From NCBI RefSeq assembly GCF_037543845.1, contig NZ_JBBIFX010000001.1, positions 1,054,001 through 1,118,000 of the forward strand: a DNA stretch of 64,000 bases, in the 5' to 3' direction. This document shows positions 59,851-64,000 of this stretch, in pieces. The translations under genes and the position numbers were made by a program. Position 1 is the stretch's first letter. Each line of letters begins with the position of its first letter. This DNA is from Gymnodinialimonas ulvae. Lineage in GTDB: Bacteria > Pseudomonadota > Alphaproteobacteria > Rhodobacterales > Rhodobacteraceae. The notes beneath the pieces are model-generated. The model was not told where the DNA came from. It ran no database searches and saw only the letters and a list, made by a program, of their open reading frames with translations.

Positions 59851-60004
59851 CGACCCGCCACCAGACACAGGCCTCCAATCCGCTGGCGCGCTGCCCCGCC
59901 ACGACGCGCGGGCTTGCCCGCGCCCGGGGCGCGCCTCCCAACCGCGGGCGAAAGCTCTGCTTTCGGCCCGTGGGCGGGAGCGCGGCCGCGCGCGCGACCG
60001 GCGA

Positions 60005-60382
60005 TCAGCTCTCTGTCGGGCCGCCCGCCTCTTTCCAGGCCGCGAAACCGCCGATGTTGGTGACATTGGTGAACCCCATGTCCTGAAGCGTCTTGCCGGC
60101 CAGCGCCGCCTGCCCTCCGGCGCCGCAGATCAGGTAAAGCGCGGCGTCTTTCTGCAAAACCGGATCATACAAGGCCTCAACCGCCGGATCAGCGCGGAAC
60201 TCGATCATGCCGCGCGGAATGCGATGCGCGCCCGCGATGGTGCCCGATGCGGCAATGTCGGAACTGTCGCGCACATCGACAAAGACCGCGCCATCGGTGC
60301 TGTGTTTCGCCACCGCCTCCTCGGCGGACAGCTTCGGGACGGTGGCGTTCGCCGCCTCCATGTAATCCTTGGCACTTTTCAT
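60005..60382 (-). CDS. Single-domain rhodanese-like sulfurtransferase
   Basis: The 125-residue protein is one rhodanese domain: EEAVAKHSTDGAVFVDVRDSSDIAASGTIAGAHRIPRG and the active-site loop YLICGAGGQAALAGKTL with the catalytic Cys, ending NIGGFAAWKEAGGP. It may carry persulfide sulfur for cofactor or Fe-S assembly. It lies 13 bases downstream of ispG, a [4Fe-4S] enzyme, on the same strand. The ATG at 60382 begins a normal domain; the frame upstream is the Lys/Arg-rich antisense of ispG's C-terminus. Confidence 0.88.
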   Translation of the reverse strand: MKSAKDYMEAANATVPKLSAEEAVAKHSTDGAVFVDVRDSSDIAASGTIAGAHRIPRGMIEFRADPAVEALYDPVLQKDAALYLICGAGGQAALAGKTLQDMGFTNVTNIGGFAAWKEAGGPTES

Positions 60383-60395
60383 AATCTGTCGCTCC

Positions 60396-61529
60396 CTATT
60401 CCGCAGCCTGTTCGGCGGCGGCTTGCGCGGCCTCGATTTCTTCGGCCTTCTTTTCAACCTGTTCGACGATGTGTTCGACCATCTGATCGTTGCTCATCTT
60501 GTGGCTCTGTTTCCCGGCGAGATAGACCATGCCGCTGCCCGCCCCACCGCCGGTGAAGCCCACGTCGGTCATCAACGCCTCCCCCGGCCCGTTCACCACG
60601 CAGCCTATGATCGAAAGGCTCATCGGCGTCTTGATATGCTCCAGCCGCCGCTCCAGCGTTTCGACCGTCTTGATCACGTCAAAGCCCTGCCGCGCGCAGG
60701 ACGGGCACGAGATGATGTTCACGCCGCGGTGCCGCAGCCCCAGCGATTTCAGGATCTCGAACCCGATCTTCACCTCTTCCACCGGATCGGCACTCAGGCT
60801 CACGCGCATCGTGTCACCGATCCCGGCCCACAGCAGATTGCCCAATCCGATGGCCGATTTCACCGTGCCGCCGACGAACCCGCCCGCCTCGGTGATGCCC
60901 ATGTGAAACGGCGCATCCGTGTGGTCGGCCAGTTGCTGATAGGCGGCGGCGGTCATGAAGATATCGGACGCCTTCATCGAAATCTTGAAGTTCAGGAAAT
61001 CGTTGTCCTCGAGGATCTTGATATGATCCAGCCCGCTTTCGACCATCGCGTCGGGGCACGGCTCGCCGTATTTCTCCAACAGATGCCGCTCAAGCGAGCC
61101 CGCGTTCACCCCGATCCGGATCGAACAATTATGATCGCGCGCGGCCCGGATCACTTCCTTCACGCGGTCCGGGCTGCCGATGTTGCCGGGGTTGATCCGC
61201 AGGCAGGCCGCGCCAGCCTCCGCCGCCTCGATCCCGCGTTTATAGTGGAAATGGATGTCGGCCACGATCGGCACCGGGCTTTCGCGGACAATCTCGTGAA
61301 GCGCTTTGGCGCTGTCCTGATCGGGGACCGACACGCGCACGATATCGGCGCCTGCCTCGGCTGCGGCCTGCACTTGCGCGATGGTGGCCTTGGCGTCGGT
61401 GGTCAGCGTGTTGGTCATCGTCTGCACCGAGATCGGCGCATCGCCGCCCACGGCGACGGACCCAACCATGATCTGACGGGTCTTGCGACGCTCGATATTG
61501 CGCCAGGGACGGATCGGATTGTGTGACAT
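60396..61529 (-). CDS. ispG: (E)-4-hydroxy-3-methylbut-2-enyl-diphosphate synthase
   Basis: IspG converts MEcPP to HMBPP in the MEP isoprenoid pathway with a [4Fe-4S] cluster. The 377-residue protein has the TIM-barrel domain (PISVQTMTNTLT, ADIHFHYKRGIEAAE, CLRINPGNIG) and the C-terminal cluster domain with three cysteines: two in ISCPSCARQG and one in IIGCVVNGPGEA. The C-terminal tail after the cluster (VEKKAEEIEAAQAAAEQAAE) is Ala/Glu-rich and not conserved. It is between the RodZ-like gene and the rhodanese. Confidence 0.95.
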   Translation of the reverse strand: MSHNPIRPWRNIERRKTRQIMVGSVAVGGDAPISVQTMTNTLTTDAKATIAQVQAAAEAGADIVRVSVPDQDSAKALHEIVRESPVPIVADIHFHYKRGIEAAEAGAACLRINPGNIGSPDRVKEVIRAARDHNCSIRIGVNAGSLERHLLEKYGEPCPDAMVESGLDHIKILEDNDFLNFKISMKASDIFMTAAAYQQLADHTDAPFHMGITEAGGFVGGTVKSAIGLGNLLWAGIGDTMRVSLSADPVEEVKIGFEILKSLGLRHRGVNIISCPSCARQGFDVIKTVETLERRLEHIKTPMSLSIIGCVVNGPGEALMTDVGFTGGGAGSGMVYLAGKQSHKMSNDQMVEHIVEQVEKKAEEIEAAQAAAEQAAE

Positions 61530-61745
61530 CTGGGGCGGCCCTCTTGCGGTCTTGAAGCCAAGATAGACCTGTCAGGCGGGCTGGACAATGCGGTGCATGC
61601 GACCGGATGTGCCATGCGAGGCGTCTTGTCGCCCTTTGGCGGTCAGATGATGGAGTTTTCGGACGTGTCGGGCCGTCCGGCAGGCACGCAATGCCCGATG
61701 GCGCGGGGCCGATGGCTCAGGGTCGATGGCGCAATGCCCAATGGC

Positions 61746-63221
61746 TCAGGGACGCGGCACCGGCCGTTCGGTCCCGTCTTCCGGCGTCTGCACCACCACC
61801 GGCAACGCGTTGCTGGCCAGGATCGAGGCGGCCACATCGGCGGGGATCTCCGGAAACAGCGTCAGGCCGGTCTCAAGCTGGCCCGCATTGGCCGCGCCCG
61901 TGGGGTCATAAACGACTGTCTGCTGCTGCTCCGGCACCTCCACCGGCGCCGCCGGGATCGCAGCCGCGTCCAGTACGAGCGAGGCGATTTCCGTCAGCTC
62001 CGGGTCGGCCGCCGTATCGGCGATGGAATAGGCCTGCGTCAGCGCATCGGCGGTCAATTCCACATCGCGCACGATCGACGCGCCGACGCCTGCGGGGCCC
62101 AAAGCCACGCCGTTGACCGCAAAATACAAAGAGCCCGCATTGCCCGAGCGCAGGATCGGGACGCTGTCACCCTCGGGGATCACGTAGCTGTCGCCCGCAT
62201 TCAGCGTCGCCTCGTAGAGAGTGTCGCCCGCAGGCGAGGTCACCCGCACCCAGGTCGGGCGCGTCGCGAATATCATCACCTGATCGCTGGCTTGCGTGAC
62301 CTGCACGGCAGGTGCCGTCGCGGGGGCTGCTGGCGCGTCGGGGCCCGCGCCTGGCGTTGTGACCTCCGCCAGGGTGCCGACCTCGTTCGGGTCAACCGTG
62401 CCGATGGCGCTGTCGCGCGGGGTCAAAACCGGCGCTTCAAGCGCTTGCGGACGGTAAAGCCGGTCCACCGCCTCGGGTCCCGGCACTTCGATGTCAAAGC
62501 CCTGCGCCACGTCAAAGGCCCCGTCCGACGCTCCGGCCAGCGGGTCCAGTTGCGCCAGCGGTGCGGAGGGCGCTTCGTCGATGGGCGCGATGTTGAGGCG
62601 TTGGATGTCGTGCAGGATCGCCCAGGCACCGTAGCCGATGCCGCATGTCAAAAGGACAAGAACCGCGATGGAGCCAAGCGCGCCGGGCTCGATCCGCGAC
62701 AGAAAGCTGTCGTTGGCGGGCGCGTAGGATATCCGGGTCGAGGACATGACCTCGTTGGGGTCCAACCGGCGCGGGGCCTCGCCGACCTTGCGCTTGACCT
62801 CACCGGCCTGCCCGGCCGCGCCGCCATGGATGCCGCGAAATCCGGTGCCTTCGCAAAACCGTCGGAAGGTCCATTCCGGGTCAATGGACAGGTAGCGCGC
62901 GTAGGACCGCACGTAGCCCGCGATGAACCCGGGCGATTGAAACGCGCCGACATCGCCGTTTTCAATGGCGGCAATATAGGTCGCACGGATGCGCAATTCC
63001 CGCTCCACATCCAGCAGTGATTTGCCAAGCGTCGCGCGCTCGCCGCGCAGCAGATCACCCAGTGGCACGTCGTTGAGATCATAGCCGTCGAAGGCCGGGG
63101 GGGATGCGGGTTCTGCCGGAGAAACCGCCTGCGACGACACATCGGCACCGTGGGACAACCCGGTCGCGTCCTGCGCGTCCCGACGATCATCGCCCCGATA
63201 CTGATCGTTGTCATGGCCCAT
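61746..63221 (-). CDS. RodZ-like helix-turn-helix membrane protein (DUF4115)
   Basis: The 491-residue protein has a cytoplasmic Cro-like HTH (LGDLLRGERATLGKSLLDVERELRIRATYIAAIENGD), a single membrane helix at about residues 190-215 (GSIAVLVLLTCGIGYGAWAIL), a long Pro/Ala linker and a C-terminal periplasmic beta-domain (DQVMIFATRPTWVRVTSPAGDTLYEATL) of DUF4115. RodZ links MreB to cell-wall elongation; this architecture is also common in Alphaproteobacteria without a clear MreB role. It is upstream of ispG, a conserved neighbour. The spacer to ispG (61530-61745) carries repeated GATGGC-type words but no gene. Confidence 0.83.
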   Translation of the reverse strand: MGHDNDQYRGDDRRDAQDATGLSHGADVSSQAVSPAEPASPPAFDGYDLNDVPLGDLLRGERATLGKSLLDVERELRIRATYIAAIENGDVGAFQSPGFIAGYVRSYARYLSIDPEWTFRRFCEGTGFRGIHGGAAGQAGEVKRKVGEAPRRLDPNEVMSSTRISYAPANDSFLSRIEPGALGSIAVLVLLTCGIGYGAWAILHDIQRLNIAPIDEAPSAPLAQLDPLAGASDGAFDVAQGFDIEVPGPEAVDRLYRPQALEAPVLTPRDSAIGTVDPNEVGTLAEVTTPGAGPDAPAAPATAPAVQVTQASDQVMIFATRPTWVRVTSPAGDTLYEATLNAGDSYVIPEGDSVPILRSGNAGSLYFAVNGVALGPAGVGASIVRDVELTADALTQAYSIADTAADPELTEIASLVLDAAAIPAAPVEVPEQQQTVVYDPTGAANAGQLETGLTLFPEIPADVAASILASNALPVVVQTPEDGTERPVPRP

Positions 63222-63499
63222 GCGGCCTGCCCCGATTCTGTGGGTTCAGCCACCACCTGTCGTGGTGCGCTGCCCGCTTGTCCCAAGATGTTACCCCAAA
63301 GCGGGTGATTCCCAAAGGGCCCCCGCCGACTTTTGAATTCGATACCATGGCGCGCGCCTGCGATGCACCCCGCAAGCGTCAGCAACAGATCGTTTCGGCG
63401 CGTTTTGGCGCATTATTTTGCAACGAATACGCGGGGATGTCGTGCCCTGCGCCAGATTGGCACGGCCCTGCAGGTTTCTGTGCGACCGCGTGCGGGGAC
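63222..63499. other. Intergenic region between the RodZ-like gene and hemA
   Basis: The 278 bases hold the promoter side of the RodZ-like gene and the 3' flank of hemA. I see AT-rich patches around 63400-63430 but no operator, hairpin or gene that I can support. Confidence 0.5.
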
Positions 63500-64000
63500 T
63501 TATCCGGCAAGCTCCTGACGGTTGAGCGCGCAATGCGACCATAGCCCATCCATCGCGCGGACCAGACCGTCGAGCATCCCGGGCCCGTGCACCGGCGACG
63601 GCGTGAAGCGCAGACGCTCCGTGCCGCGCGGCACCGTGGGGTAGTTGATCGGCTGCACATAGATGCCGAAATCCGTCAGCAGCATATCGGAGATCGACTT
63701 GGTGTGGACCGGATCGCCGACCATGACCGGCACGATATGGCTGCCGTGGTCGATGATCGGCAGGCCAAGCGCCTTGAGCCGCATCTTCAGGACGCGGGCA
63801 CGCTCCTGGTGCAGATCGCGCAGGGCCTGATCGGTTTTCAGGTGCCGGACCGAGGCCGCGGCGCCCGCCGCAACCACGGGCGGCAGCGAGGTGGTGAAGA
63901 TGAACCCCGGCGCATAAGACCTTACGGCATCACACATTTTCTCGGAGGCGGCGATGTAGCCGCCATGCACGCCGAACGCCTTGCCGAGCGTGCCGTTGAT
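63500..64000 (-). CDS. hemA: 5-Aminolevulinate synthase, C-terminal part (runs off right edge)
   Basis: About 167 C-terminal residues are visible and the frame is open at the edge. ALAS condenses glycine and succinyl-CoA with PLP, the alphaproteobacterial route to haem, B12 and bacteriochlorophyll. The PLP lysine loop is at the edge: NGTLGKAFGVHGGYIA. It is followed by RSYAPGFIFTTSLPPVVAAGAAASV, HGSHIVPVMVGDP, GIYVQPINYPTVPRGTERLRFTPSP. The start and catalytic N-terminal half lie beyond the window. This copy could be HemA or HemT. Confidence 0.93.
   Translation of the reverse strand: MNGTLGKAFGVHGGYIAASEKMCDAVRSYAPGFIFTTSLPPVVAAGAAASVRHLKTDQALRDLHQERARVLKMRLKALGLPIIDHGSHIVPVMVGDPVHTKSISDMLLTDFGIYVQPINYPTVPRGTERLRFTPSPVHGPGMLDGLVRAMDGLWSHCALNRQELAG

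Larger units (their letters stand above)
59537..60004. other. 468-base intergenic region with two inverted repeat elements and a structured short-ORF region
   Basis: This is the only gap over 300 bases in the window. It holds dispersed element copy 4 (59612-59671, plus orientation) and copy 5 (59806-59850, minus orientation), and between them a strongly paired stretch with a possible 14-codon ORF. The remainder (59850-60004) is GC-rich and I see nothing else in it. Confidence 0.8.

Overview
The window is chromosomal DNA from a high-GC alphaproteobacterium of the order Rhodobacterales (Roseobacter/Rhodobacter group). The basis is a CckA-type cell-cycle kinase with the family's H-box sequence, a C4-pathway 5-aminolevulinate synthase, a complete aglE-F-G-A-K alpha-glucoside operon, citramalate synthase, a RamA/RACo-like corrinoid activase beside split-type methyltetrahydrofolate enzymes, and a recurrent intergenic hairpin plus AGTATTTTTGAAAC element. 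I saw no phage, transposase, CRISPR array or conjugation gene. The gene content is mostly core metabolism with some accessory inserts.

Layout. 1-6916 (minus): cckA (partial), rsmB, guaB, rlmE, a PPOX-type flavoprotein and ppx/gppA. 7203-12984 (plus): a small 'virulence factor' family protein, a MetF-like reductase, a methyltetrahydrofolate:corrinoid methyltransferase, a family III CoA-transferase and a RACo-like activase, probably the one-carbon side of a split B12-dependent methionine synthase. 13022-19117: AraC regulator and acyl-CoA dehydrogenase, a large unrecognised protein, tRNA-Gly(CCC) whose 3' half overlaps the antisense end of gph, a thioesterase and a secreted protein. 19145-22877 (minus): zwf-pgl-pgi. 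23039-28781: a reductive-dehalogenase-like Fe-S protein, a ureohydrolase, an HNH protein, an esterase, an AlkA-type glycosylase and an MFS transporter. 28831-34057 (minus): an operon with 4-nt overlaps headed by cimA, then cysS upstream. 34298-41931: MmcQ/YjbR protein, aminotransferase, outer-membrane barrel, edd and eda, a BLUF photoreceptor, an AraC-GyrI regulator and an FkbM methyltransferase. 41994-52467: aglK-A-(small protein)-G-F-E, divergent aglR, beta-glucosidase and glucokinase. 52510-57403: aldo/keto reductase and SsuD-like flavin monooxygenase, facing GntR, a Gfo/Idh/MocA dehydrogenase and a BadF-type kinase. 57408-64000: VIT family transporter, FAD-linked D-2-hydroxyacid dehydrogenase, rhodanese, ispG, a RodZ-like protein and partial hemA.

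How the genes work together. Alpha- and beta-glucosides are imported or cleaved to glucose, phosphorylated by glucokinase, and sent through Zwf, Pgl, Edd and Eda (Entner-Doudoroff). zwf and edd, 17 kb apart, both carry the identical 12-bp palindrome GTTAGCGCTAAC, which suggests one LacI-family regulator encoded elsewhere. The agl locus carries a different palindrome (CCAAAGCGCTTTGG) near aglE and a relative near aglR.

The strongest candidate for an under-described system is the 52.5-57.4 kb block. An SsuD-like monooxygenase retaining the sulfonate-site Arg, His, Arg and Tyr overlaps by one base an aldo/keto reductase gene, next to a UTRA-type GntR regulator, a sugar dehydrogenase, a sugar kinase and glucokinase. 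This has the logic of an oxygenolytic sulfo-sugar (sulfoquinovose-type) pathway, but no flavin reductase is present in the window. Also notable are TTAA-N7-TTAAC (CtrA-type) sites upstream of cckA and cimA, matching arginine-rich tails on two corrinoid-pathway proteins, a reductive-dehalogenase-like protein behind phased direct repeats, and a BLIP/SmpA-like periplasmic protein inside the agl operon.
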